64,000 bases of DNA. Source: Lachnospiraceae bacterium. GTDB taxonomy: Bacteria > Bacillota > Clostridia > Lachnospirales > Lachnospiraceae. How positions within the stretch are numbered: the first letter of the stretch is position 1; every line of letters starts with the position of its first letter. Location: NCBI GenBank assembly GCA_022781985.1, contig JALESH010000050.1, positions 1 through 64,000 of the forward strand, given 5' to 3'. This document shows, one piece after another, positions 53,305 to 61,304 of the stretch. The notes below the pieces were generated by a model that saw only the letters and a list, made by a program, of their open reading frames with translations, searched no databases and was not told the origin of the DNA. Made by a program: the position numbers and the translations under genes.

Positions 53305-55131
53305 TTATTTTGAAAGTTTCATTCCCCTTATTTTTCGCCGCCCGGTAAATACAGCACAGATAACTCCCATTCCTGCTGTGCCGTAGAAGACGCCCTTCCT
53401 CACCGCTTCCACTTCCACCATAGGCCCTTCCTTTTCTGCCAGAAACTCCTTCTCTGCACTCATGTGCTCTATCCTGTCCTCACCGAAGCTTTTGCCGATG
53501 CGCTCCTCATAGATACCCTCCGGGGATGTATACCTGCCCCCCGCAGCCGCCACCATATATTCCATTAACTGATCATATTGTTTCGGTGATACATCACAAT
53601 ACAGCTTCAAAAGCCTGACACGGAAGGTGTCATACCTGCCGTCCCTGTGTACGGAAACCGGCAGGGAATATTCCAAGGCCGCTTTTAACTCCTCCTCCGT
53701 CAGCAGTTCTCCTGCTCCGGCAGCCTGCAGCGCACCGCTCAGAAGCTCCGGTGCCTCCAAAATTGTCTGGCACTCCTTCATGGCTTCCTTCAGATACTCC
53801 TTGGTATTGCCCGGATTTTCCACCTGAAGCCGAACGGAAACCCCATCCACATAATTCAGGGAATCTATCGGTATGAGGATACATTCGGGCCGCTCCGCCC
53901 TCTGCATATAAAGGACAAAGATAGCCAGGCCTGTCAGAATGCAGGCCGACCAGCCCCGGCTGCGGGGTTCTCCCCTCTCCGAAGACACCCGGACTTTCTC
54001 AGGCCTCCCGGCTTCCCCTCCGCATGCCCCACGGCAGCTTCCGAACAGCAGCTCGGCCAGAAACAGCAGGGAAAGATTCATAAAGGCATTTGTGATAAAC
54101 TGCTCCATGATCCCATAGAGCAGACAGGAAAAGATGATGGCCAGCTCCTGCAGCCGCTCCCCATCCCCCTCTCCCGGCCTGAAAGCAAGCCCGCTGTACC
54201 TTCCGATCAGGACTCCATAGCCTGTAAACAGAAGAAGGGCTGTGACCACTCCGAAGGTCATCAGGCAGTACACATAGCCGTTGTCCATGATAATCCAGAA
54301 ATTGGGGATATCCTTCATCCTTGTACCCAGCAGGGTGATGGGCTGATTCTGCAGATAATAGGCCGAAAATGTGAGCCTGGCCTGCAGCAGCTCATCCAGC
54401 CTCTGTACTGCCGGATGCCCCAGCAGAAAAGGTGTGCTGAAAGAAAACAGCAGGCACAGGGGAAGCGGAAGCTGACAGAGAAGCCTCTCTGCCCCGGACA
54501 GCCGCCTCCTCCTGACTGCATAGAGATTCAGCAGCAGATAAAAGGCCGTTACGGCCACACCTGTATAGCTGAGAGAAAAAAGAAATACCAGCAGATTGCC
54601 GGCCAAAAGTCCGACCAATTTTTTTACCCCATAGTCCTTTCCCCAGGTGTAGCAGAGAAAAACCGCCAGGATAAAGTAAGAAGCATGGAATACATTTCCT
54701 GTGCTGTAGCCCATCCCCCACCGGATGACCTCCATTCCGCCTTTTTCATGCACCGCCAGAGGATTGCTGATCATGCCGAATCCGGCCGCCAGTACCGTAA
54801 AGGCAAAGGAGACCCCGTAAATCACCGCGCCTAAACGGAACAGCTTTTTCAGATCCATATCCTTCATGCCAATGATGGCCAGTACACTCAGCACGATCCC
54901 CATTCTGCCCGAATTTCTCCAGGCAGCAAGGGCAAGCAGACACAGCAACCCCATCACTGCCACCTGCTTTCTGCTGTATTTCGTCAGAACCAGCTTGCAG
55001 GCCACACAGAGACAGGCGGCTGCACCCAGCCAATAATACAGCCTGTCCCCGCTGTCCAGGCCGATCCCCTTCGCAAAGACCATGATCCCGAAAAAAAGGT
55101 AATAAGACAACTCCCTGATTTTATTCCCCAT
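53305..55131 (-). CDS. O-antigen polymerase/ligase-like membrane protein with C-terminal extracytoplasmic domain
   Basis: A 608-residue protein; start MGNKIRELSYYLFFG with GAAGGAAGG upstream. About ten helices form a Wzy/WaaL-like core with a large loop (about 240-290; QARLTFSAYYLQNQPITLLGTRMKD, the usual ligase/polymerase loop). After another helix (ILTGLAIFVLYMQ) comes an extracytoplasmic domain of about 160 residues (VRLQVENPGNTKEYLKEAM ... MVEVEAVRKG) and a final helix with GRRK end. This tail has the topology of a Wzz/YveK-type polysaccharide co-polymerase, so polymerase and chain-length control may be fused. That reading is an inference. It follows ugd by 38 bp. Confidence 0.75.
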   Translation of the reverse strand: MGNKIRELSYYLFFGIMVFAKGIGLDSGDRLYYWLGAAACLCVACKLVLTKYSRKQVAVMGLLCLLALAAWRNSGRMGIVLSVLAIIGMKDMDLKKLFRLGAVIYGVSFAFTVLAAGFGMISNPLAVHEKGGMEVIRWGMGYSTGNVFHASYFILAVFLCYTWGKDYGVKKLVGLLAGNLLVFLFSLSYTGVAVTAFYLLLNLYAVRRRRLSGAERLLCQLPLPLCLLFSFSTPFLLGHPAVQRLDELLQARLTFSAYYLQNQPITLLGTRMKDIPNFWIIMDNGYVYCLMTFGVVTALLLFTGYGVLIGRYSGLAFRPGEGDGERLQELAIIFSCLLYGIMEQFITNAFMNLSLLFLAELLFGSCRGACGGEAGRPEKVRVSSERGEPRSRGWSACILTGLAIFVLYMQRAERPECILIPIDSLNYVDGVSVRLQVENPGNTKEYLKEAMKECQTILEAPELLSGALQAAGAGELLTEEELKAALEYSLPVSVHRDGRYDTFRVRLLKLYCDVSPKQYDQLMEYMVAAAGGRYTSPEGIYEERIGKSFGEDRIEHMSAEKEFLAEKEGPMVEVEAVRKGVFYGTAGMGVICAVFTGRRKIRGMKLSK

Positions 55132-55147
55132 CCTGCCTTCCTTCTGC

Positions 55148-55183
55148 ACATCATCTTCCGATGCCAACATCATCTTCCGATGC
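55148..55183 (-). repeat. 17-bp direct repeat spanning the ugd stop codon
   Basis: ACATCATCTTCCGATGC occurs at 55148-55164 and 55167-55183, a 19-bp period. The ugd TGA (55172-55170) lies in the right-hand copy, so the gene's end has been duplicated into the gap before the next gene. It probably arose by replication slippage. Confidence 0.85.
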
Positions 55184-56480
55184 TGTGGTATTCTACTTCC
55201 TGCTCCTCCATTTCCTTCACGCTGTATACATTTCTCCCGTCATAGACCAGCGGGGTCTGCATCAGCTCCTTATAGACTGACGGAGCTATCCCTTTGATCT
55301 CATCCCACTCTGTGAAGATAAAACAGATATTGGCACCCTTCAGAGCTTGCTCGGGATCGGAAGCATAGGTGATGCTCCCCCTTCCCACCCTTCCTTCAGG
55401 GTATCTCCTTTTAAAATTCTCCCCGGCCACAGGGTCATAGGCATAGACTCTTGCACCATTTTCCAGCAGCAGCTCCACATTGTCCAGGGAGGGGGCCTCT
55501 CTCAGATCATCTGTTCCCGGCTTGAAGGCCAGTCCCAGGACAGCCACCTTCAGCCCGTCAAAGGTGATCATCCTATTGCTGGCCTTCTGAAACAGCCTGG
55601 TCTTCTGCCTTGCATTGACTGCTACCGCAGCCTCCACTGTCTCCAGGTGGTAGCCCGCCTGCTCCGCTAGGAATTTCAGCGCCTTGGTATCCTTCGGGAA
55701 ACAGCTTCCCCCATAGCCGATACCGGCCTTTAAGAAATTGGCGCCGATTCTGGCATCATAGCTCATTCCTCTGGCCACATCCTCAATGTCTGCCCCAACC
55801 AGCTCACACAGATTGGCAATGTCATTCATATAGGATATCTTCAAGGCCAGGAAATCGTTGCTGGCATATTTGATCATCTCCGCGCTTCTGCGGCTCACTG
55901 ATACCACGGGCAGGTGGAAGGGCTCATAAATCTTCATCAGCAGCTCCTCTGCCTTTTTGCTCTCCGTCCCAATGATGATGCGGGCTGCGTGGAAGGTGTC
56001 CCGCACCGCCGAGCCCTGTGCCAGAAACTCAGGATTGGAGGCTACCTCTATTTTCACATCATGAACCAGAAAGTCCTTGATAAACTGCTCCACCTTGTCA
56101 TTGGTGCCCACCGGCACGGTGGACTTCACCACCACCAGGCAATCCTTCTCCACCGTTTCCGCAATCTGTCTGGAAACTGCAGCAATATAGCTCAGGTTTG
56201 CAGATCCGTCGGGTTGCTCCGGTGTACCCACACCTATGAATATGGCATCTGCCTCCCGGTATGCTTCCTTATAATCTACCGTATAATGGAGACGGCCGGC
56301 TGCATGGTTCTTCTGCATCAACTCCTCCAGTCCCTCCTCGTAAATAGGTGAGGTGCCCGATTCCATAAGCCTTATTTTCTGCTCGTCCACATCCACACAG
56401 GTTACATTGTGTCCTACCTCTGCAAAGCAGACTCCTGCCACCAGCCCCACATATCCTGTTCCTGCCACTGTTATCTTCAT
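55170..56480 (-). CDS. ugd: UDP-glucose 6-dehydrogenase
   Basis: A 436-residue enzyme that oxidises UDP-glucose to UDP-glucuronate. The N-terminal NAD domain reads MKITVAGTGYVGLVAGVCFAEVGHNVTCVD, VVVKSTVPVGTNDKVEQF and ASNPEFLAQGSAV are family marks, and the catalytic Cys is in GYGGSCFPKDTKAL (about 255). VAVLGLAFKPGTDDLREAPS opens the UDP-binding domain. Length is normal for the family. It is the first gene of the main minus-strand unit and sits about 40 bp after a strong promoter. UDP-GlcA would be used in the glycan backbone or a side chain. Confidence 0.95.
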   Translation of the reverse strand: MKITVAGTGYVGLVAGVCFAEVGHNVTCVDVDEQKIRLMESGTSPIYEEGLEELMQKNHAAGRLHYTVDYKEAYREADAIFIGVGTPEQPDGSANLSYIAAVSRQIAETVEKDCLVVVKSTVPVGTNDKVEQFIKDFLVHDVKIEVASNPEFLAQGSAVRDTFHAARIIIGTESKKAEELLMKIYEPFHLPVVSVSRRSAEMIKYASNDFLALKISYMNDIANLCELVGADIEDVARGMSYDARIGANFLKAGIGYGGSCFPKDTKALKFLAEQAGYHLETVEAAVAVNARQKTRLFQKASNRMITFDGLKVAVLGLAFKPGTDDLREAPSLDNVELLLENGARVYAYDPVAGENFKRRYPEGRVGRGSITYASDPEQALKGANICFIFTEWDEIKGIAPSVYKELMQTPLVYDGRNVYSVKEMEEQEVEYHSIGR

Positions 56481-56527
56481 TTTAAAACCTGCCCTTTTCT
56501 ATTACTGTTGATTCGTATTATTTATAT

Positions 56528-56556
56528 ATTATAGCATACTCCTGCCCTGAAAACAA
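56528..56556 (-). promoter_or_regulatory. Main promoter of the polysaccharide unit, upstream of ugd
   Basis: On the minus strand TTGTTT (complement of 56551-56556) and TATAAT (complement of 56528-56533) are 17 bp apart, with extended -10 TGC just before. The expected start is near 56521, about 40 bp before the ugd ATG. This is the clearest promoter for the genes down to about 18121. Confidence 0.75.
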
Positions 56557-56584
56557 ACACTGCTTGTATTCTTTGCTCTCCTGC

Positions 56585-56613
56585 TTCCAAAAGCCTCTGC
56601 CCTGTGCTATACT
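56585..56613 (+). promoter_or_regulatory. Candidate promoter of the divergent membrane-protein gene
   Basis: TTCCAA (56585-56590) and TATACT (56608-56613) with 17-bp spacing and an extended -10 TGC. The -35 is weak. It faces the ugd promoter across about 30 bp, so the two could share regulation. Confidence 0.5.
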
Positions 56614-56649
56614 ACAGCTGATACTATACTATAAATGAGGAGGGAAAAG

Positions 56650-57621
56650 ATGTACAGAAAAGTAAAACAGTATGCTCTTGACAATCACTTCACGGTAGAT
56701 GAAAAGAAGGGCTGGGTCTATGGAAAAATGAACGGCTTTTTTATCTTCATCCGGCAGGACGGCGCCACACTGGCCTGCCACTCGGTACAAATATGGGTAA
56801 AGGAAGGCAGCAGCGTGCCGATCCCCGAGATTGCGGATTTTGTGCAGCAATGTCCTTCCAAATACCAGTATCTTCAGACAGCTTCCTATAATGGCTCTAA
56901 AATCATCGCTCAGTTTCAGGGGCTGGGCTTTCAATGGAAAAAAAATTACGTCCCCTGTCTGGATCAGTTTCTGAAAGATGTCACCGCCTATTGCAGCAGC
57001 AACCGTCTGGTTACCTGCTGTGAATCCTGTGGGTCAAAGGACTATCTCACACTGCTCCAACTGCCGGACGGAGATCACATGCTCTGTTCCTCCTGCCAGT
57101 CCGACGCTTCCGAGGACATCTGGCAGACAGCCGGCCAAAATGCCAGAACCGGCACCTCAAACATTGCCGGAGGGATCGTGGGCGCCCTGCTCGGCTCCCT
57201 GCTGGGCGCAGCCGCATGGGTACTGATCTACCAGCTGGGATTTATCTCATCTTTTGGCGGTCTGATCATGGTCATCTGTGCCTTCAAGGGTTATGAAATG
57301 CTGGGCGGCAGACTGGACAAGGCAGGGGTGGTCACAGGCTGCATTATCTCTGTTCTTATGCTGCTTGCTGCAGAGCAGTTTTCCTTAAGCCTGCAGATTT
57401 ATAATTCCTATAAAGAATATTATGACATTACCTTCTTTGACGCCTTCCAAAGCGTTCCCTCCTTCCTGCAGGAAAGTGAGATTATGTCCTTCGTGGTAAG
57501 GGATATCGCCATTGGCTATTTACTCATGGCAGCGGGTGCCTGGAGCACCATCCGCCATGCCTACAAGCAGGATGAGGTCGCTACCCGGATGCAGACGATC
57601 ACCACAGTGAGACAGGACTGA
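56650..57621 (+). CDS. Zinc-ribbon membrane protein, function unknown
   Basis: The only plausible plus-strand gene. The start MYRKVKQYALDNHF at 56650 has GAGGAGGG upstream; the track ATG lies before that site. The 323-residue protein has an N-terminal soluble domain of about 110 residues, then a four-Cys zinc-ribbon-like element (CCESCGSKDYL ... MLCSSCQS, about 118-145), and three to four helices (NIAGGIVGALLGSLLGAAAWVLIY and later segments). Similar unnamed proteins are common in Clostridia. A sensor, membrane-stress or trafficking role is possible, but I recognise no specific family. It is transcribed away from the glycan operon. Confidence 0.8.
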   Translation: MYRKVKQYALDNHFTVDEKKGWVYGKMNGFFIFIRQDGATLACHSVQIWVKEGSSVPIPEIADFVQQCPSKYQYLQTASYNGSKIIAQFQGLGFQWKKNYVPCLDQFLKDVTAYCSSNRLVTCCESCGSKDYLTLLQLPDGDHMLCSSCQSDASEDIWQTAGQNARTGTSNIAGGIVGALLGSLLGAAAWVLIYQLGFISSFGGLIMVICAFKGYEMLGGRLDKAGVVTGCIISVLMLLAAEQFSLSLQIYNSYKEYYDITFFDAFQSVPSFLQESEIMSFVVRDIAIGYLLMAAGAWSTIRHAYKQDEVATRMQTITTVRQD

Positions 57622-57636
57622 AATTCTGTTTAACCC

Positions 57637-57692
57637 GGGGAGTATCAGGACTACCTCACCTGCATATACAGGCTGCAGTCCTGATACTCCCC
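57637..57692. other. 16-bp perfect inverted repeat at a convergent gene end
   Basis: GGGGAGTATCAGGACT (57637-57652) and AGTCCTGATACTCCCC (57677-57692) flank a 24-base loop that contains the stop codon of the minus-strand gene. It lies between the convergent plus-strand membrane gene and the GT-C gene. No T run follows on either side, yet the position suggests a bidirectional transcription barrier. An inverted duplication of the gene's 3' end would also explain it. Confidence 0.7.
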
Positions 57693-59528
57693 ATTGATGA
57701 TCAGCGGATGGCCGCTGTCAAAGCCGTCGGTAATCCATGGGCTGAAGAAATAGCTGCTGCCCTCCATCCCCTTCACCCCTTCCAGGGACAGGGTATAAGC
57801 CGCTCCGGCCTTCACCGGCGTGCCATCCAGATCTATCCTGCACTCTCTTCCCGGCTCCGTCATACTGGCTCCCAGCCTTTTTTCAAACAGCACCCGGCCC
57901 GAGGTCTGCTCTGTCAGCCGGATCCATACAGAGCCGAAGTTATCCTTTACATACCCGTCATTGGCAAAATACAGCAGCAGCTCCTCCAGCCTGCGATCCG
58001 CCTCAAAGCCCAGCTCCTGAGTGTACACCGCTCCCTCCAGCAGATTCACCTCCGCCTGCTTATAGCTGCAGTGCAGGGTGGAATAGCTGACGGGATTGCC
58101 TGCCTTTAAGTTGGCATAGATCAAAAGCAGGGAGGTCAGGAGGACAGCTCCCACCCTGCTCCAGAGGATGCCCGGCTGTGCAAATTCCCTCTTCTCCCTC
58201 TCAGACTCACTGTCCGCTTTCTTTTCGCCCCTCAGGATAATCCCCGGCCTGTTCAGTACTGCCAGGCTGACTATCCCTGCCACGAAAAGAGTATGCACAA
58301 GCTGGGCATAGGGCTGCAGGCCAAGCTGCTCCATGAGTCCCTTCACACTGCCGTACAGCCGCAGCTCTTCATCGGGTATCTCCATAAAAATTCCCAAAAA
58401 CCGCTCTGTAACCAGCTCCGGATAGCTATAGGGATATACCTTGCTGATAAAGGCATAGAACAGATACATGCCCGAAGCAGCCGTTTCAAGCAACAGGTTT
58501 ATTTTGTAGCTGCCGGGATTCATCAGCATAAGCAGCACACCGAAGGGCAGCCAGAAAATCACCCAGTAGTCGTTGATTGCAACCAGCGCCGCAAAGGAGG
58601 CAAATATCAGAAAACAGAGATACACCGGCCAGACCATCCCCTCCCACCCACTCTCCAGCCGCTTCCAATAGCAGAAGATACAGATCAGGGCATAGACACC
58701 CAGAAACAGACACAGGGAATAGCCTGAATATTCCAGGGCGGAATCCAGCAGCTTATTGGTTCCGTACTGTCCCTGAGAACCACTGATGAAGGGGTAGGCA
58801 CTGTCCCCTGCAAACAGCAGCTTCAGGGCAGCATAAGGGACACAGCAGCCTGCCGTTTTCACCAGGATGGCCCAGATCCTCTTTTCTTTCAGCAAAATCA
58901 GGGGCAGCAGAAGAAAAAGCCCATATACCTTCAAGGGTATGGATACCAGAAAGCACAAATAAAAGCCTCTCATTTCCCCTTTCAGATAAAAATACAGCCC
59001 CAGCAGCATAAAAAACAAGGGCAGGGAATCATACTGACCCGCTATAAAGACAGGCGCAGCCAGACTCAGGCTGGACAGCAGCAGAAAGGCTGCCCGAAGC
59101 CCCTTTTCCTTTTCCAGTCCCAGCACCCCGGCGATCCGGTACACAGCCCAGGCCATGGCTCCCGCAAAGGCAGCCCCCAGCCCCTTACACCACAGCAGGG
59201 CCAGGGGAGACTCCAGATAATCAAAGCCGGTCAGCAGATGGAGAAGAATGGAAGGGAGATTCCAGACCCCAAAAAACAGATACAGCAGTATGTCATAGCC
59301 TGCGGGCCAATAGGTTCTGGCATGCTCCAGGGAATACTCATAAAAATGCAGAAATTCTCCCTCTCCTATGGCTTTTGCCATCAGTACCGTATTGTCAAAG
59401 GTGGCCTCCACATCCCCATAGAAGAAGCTGCAGAAGGCAAACCCCAGGCAAAGCAGCAGGGATACCCACAATCCTGTTTTTCCATATTGATAACCATGCT
59501 CTCGCATATTCTTCAGCAGCTCCTTCAT
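57651..59528 (-). CDS. GT-C-like membrane glycosyltransferase with C-terminal beta domain
   Basis: A 625-residue polytopic protein; start MKELLKNMREHGYQY at 59528, with AGGAAGGGAG upstream. About 11-13 helices with a first outside loop FYGDVEATFDNTVLMAKAI (acidic pair as in GT-C enzymes), YWPAGYDILLYLFFG and VFIAGQYDSLPLFFMLLGLY. A C-terminal extracytoplasmic beta-sandwich (about 480-625, VWIRLTEQTSGRVLFEKR ... GEYQDCSLYMQ) resembles the sugar-binding tails of related lipid-linked sugar transferases. It likely moves a sugar from a polyprenyl-phosphate donor. It follows the DUF6020 gene by about 100 bp. Confidence 0.75.
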   Translation of the reverse strand: MKELLKNMREHGYQYGKTGLWVSLLLCLGFAFCSFFYGDVEATFDNTVLMAKAIGEGEFLHFYEYSLEHARTYWPAGYDILLYLFFGVWNLPSILLHLLTGFDYLESPLALLWCKGLGAAFAGAMAWAVYRIAGVLGLEKEKGLRAAFLLLSSLSLAAPVFIAGQYDSLPLFFMLLGLYFYLKGEMRGFYLCFLVSIPLKVYGLFLLLPLILLKEKRIWAILVKTAGCCVPYAALKLLFAGDSAYPFISGSQGQYGTNKLLDSALEYSGYSLCLFLGVYALICIFCYWKRLESGWEGMVWPVYLCFLIFASFAALVAINDYWVIFWLPFGVLLMLMNPGSYKINLLLETAASGMYLFYAFISKVYPYSYPELVTERFLGIFMEIPDEELRLYGSVKGLMEQLGLQPYAQLVHTLFVAGIVSLAVLNRPGIILRGEKKADSESEREKREFAQPGILWSRVGAVLLTSLLLIYANLKAGNPVSYSTLHCSYKQAEVNLLEGAVYTQELGFEADRRLEELLLYFANDGYVKDNFGSVWIRLTEQTSGRVLFEKRLGASMTEPGRECRIDLDGTPVKAGAAYTLSLEGVKGMEGSSYFFSPWITDGFDSGHPLIINGEYQDCSLYMQVR

Positions 59529-59627
59529 CCCTCTTCTCCCTTCCTGAATTCTTATTCTGATAGCCGGTACTCCCTCTCTGCTTCTGATCTCCCGGCCGTT
59601 GTCCGGCATCTCCTCATTCCGGCATAC

Positions 59628-61232
59628 CTACCTTACCTGCCACCATTTTTCCACATATCGATAGTTCCTTCCGCTTCCCTCTCTCTCCTTATCCAGCACA
59701 AGCATCAGGATCAGCGGATAGGATATGATGATGGGAAACATATATCTGAAATTACTCACAGGCCCCAGCAGATAGGTCATCCACAGAAGTACCAGGGGCA
59801 GGAGGGGAATAGCCCGCTTCCATCTCCCTTCCGCAGCCAGTGCGCAGGCTGCCGCAAGCAGCACCCAGATGGGCAGGGCCACCGAAAAGAACTGACGGAT
59901 CACAGGCCATCTCAATATGCCCTCCTCCGCCCTGTCATACTCCGCCACCGCAGTATAAAACTGCCGCACACCTGGCAGCCTGTCCCTGTACTCAAAGGTA
60001 TAGTGCCTGCTGAACAGCCCCAGAGAAATATAGGGATCCACCGTATCCGATTCCATATACCACAGAGGGGCGTTCAGCACAAGGAAAGCCTCTGCATACA
60101 GCCGCGGCTCCTTCCTCAGATACCGAAGCCACAGAGACCAGAACTCCCCCTTCTTTTTTTTATATTCCTCTTCATGGAAGGTGAGCTTGATGGGATCCGC
60201 GAACTGCCTCTCATACCTCTCGATGTCCGGTATATATTTCAGCATCAGCTCCCTGTCGGCAGCATCCAGATCCTCTTTTTCCTCCCGGTATACATTGGCA
60301 AGCTGGCTTAACGGCACCGAGAGCATCTCTCTGGCATACCCCGGCAGTACTCCCAGGCCCCGGTAAACCGGTCCCGTAATCAGAAAATATCCCGCAATCA
60401 CACACAGGAACATCAACGCCGCCCGCTTTCTCTGCCCCCTGAACACCGCCAGAACCACGGCCGCTGTCAGAAGCATTACGTATATCATATTATTCCGGAA
60501 CAGACAGGCCGCCAGACCCACCAGCACAAAGCAGGCCGGCCTTCCCCAGCCCTCAAAAAATCCTTCTGCATCCCTGCAAAACTCTGTAAGCAGCAGCGCC
60601 ATCAACAGCACAAAGGCTCCAAAGAGGATATCCTTGGTGGTAATAAAAGAAAACAGCACAATAGAGGGGCAGAGGGCATACATCAGGAAAGCCGAAACCA
60701 CAAGCCCCTTTCGCAGGCCTCTTTTTACCATATAATAGAGCACGCAGGTAAACACAGCCGTCAGAGCCAGCATCTGTGCTACCGAATACAGCACGATCCC
60801 GCTCTGCGCCACCCCCAGCCGCTGCTCCAGCCTGACACAGGCCGTCCAGAGAATGGTATGAAGGAAGGGCTGAAAATTATCAAAGGGTCTGAGTCCCAGA
60901 GCCTGCTCCGTGATCCTTTTGGAATCATAGCTCATTATCCCCGGAAAAAATGCAGCATAACAGGGCAGATAGCACAAAAACATCCCCAGCCACACAGCCA
61001 GCCAGCACCTCTTTTTCCCCGCCATGCGAAAGCCTCTTCCCCCTCCGCTTCCTTCAAAATTCCAGAGAAAATAATAAAGCAGCCCAAAGCCTCCCCACCC
61101 CAGCAGCAGCTCTGCCAGGGACCACAGCAGCCCCCGCTGCCCCCTGTCCATAAGCAGCCGCCCCAAAACCAGCGATGCCTCCAGGGCCGCTCCCGTCACT
61201 AATCCGCAAATTACCGCCTTTTTCTTCCCCAC
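59628..61232 (-). CDS. DUF6020 family membrane protein (putative GT-C)
   Basis: A 534-residue membrane protein with about 10-12 helices. The start is GTG (MGKKKAVICGLV), with GGAGGAG 8 bases upstream. Features are FFPGIMSYDSKRITEQALG (acidic first loop, about 105), LFRNNMIYVMLL, REMLSVPLSQLANVYREE (about 305) and LLGPVSNFRYMFPI near the end. These recur in the partial gene at the right edge, so the two are paralogues. DUF6020 proteins are thought to be GT-C-like transferases of wall glycans; no activity can be assigned from sequence. Confidence 0.8.
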   Translation of the reverse strand: MGKKKAVICGLVTGAALEASLVLGRLLMDRGQRGLLWSLAELLLGWGGFGLLYYFLWNFEGSGGGRGFRMAGKKRCWLAVWLGMFLCYLPCYAAFFPGIMSYDSKRITEQALGLRPFDNFQPFLHTILWTACVRLEQRLGVAQSGIVLYSVAQMLALTAVFTCVLYYMVKRGLRKGLVVSAFLMYALCPSIVLFSFITTKDILFGAFVLLMALLLTEFCRDAEGFFEGWGRPACFVLVGLAACLFRNNMIYVMLLTAAVVLAVFRGQRKRAALMFLCVIAGYFLITGPVYRGLGVLPGYAREMLSVPLSQLANVYREEKEDLDAADRELMLKYIPDIERYERQFADPIKLTFHEEEYKKKKGEFWSLWLRYLRKEPRLYAEAFLVLNAPLWYMESDTVDPYISLGLFSRHYTFEYRDRLPGVRQFYTAVAEYDRAEEGILRWPVIRQFFSVALPIWVLLAAACALAAEGRWKRAIPLLPLVLLWMTYLLGPVSNFRYMFPIIISYPLILMLVLDKEREGSGRNYRYVEKWWQVR

Positions 61233-61304
61233 TCCGGCTCTCCTCCCTCATCAGCAGCATTCCCGATTGCCCGGCACAGATTCCTTCCAAAAGTCCTGCG
61301 CCCC

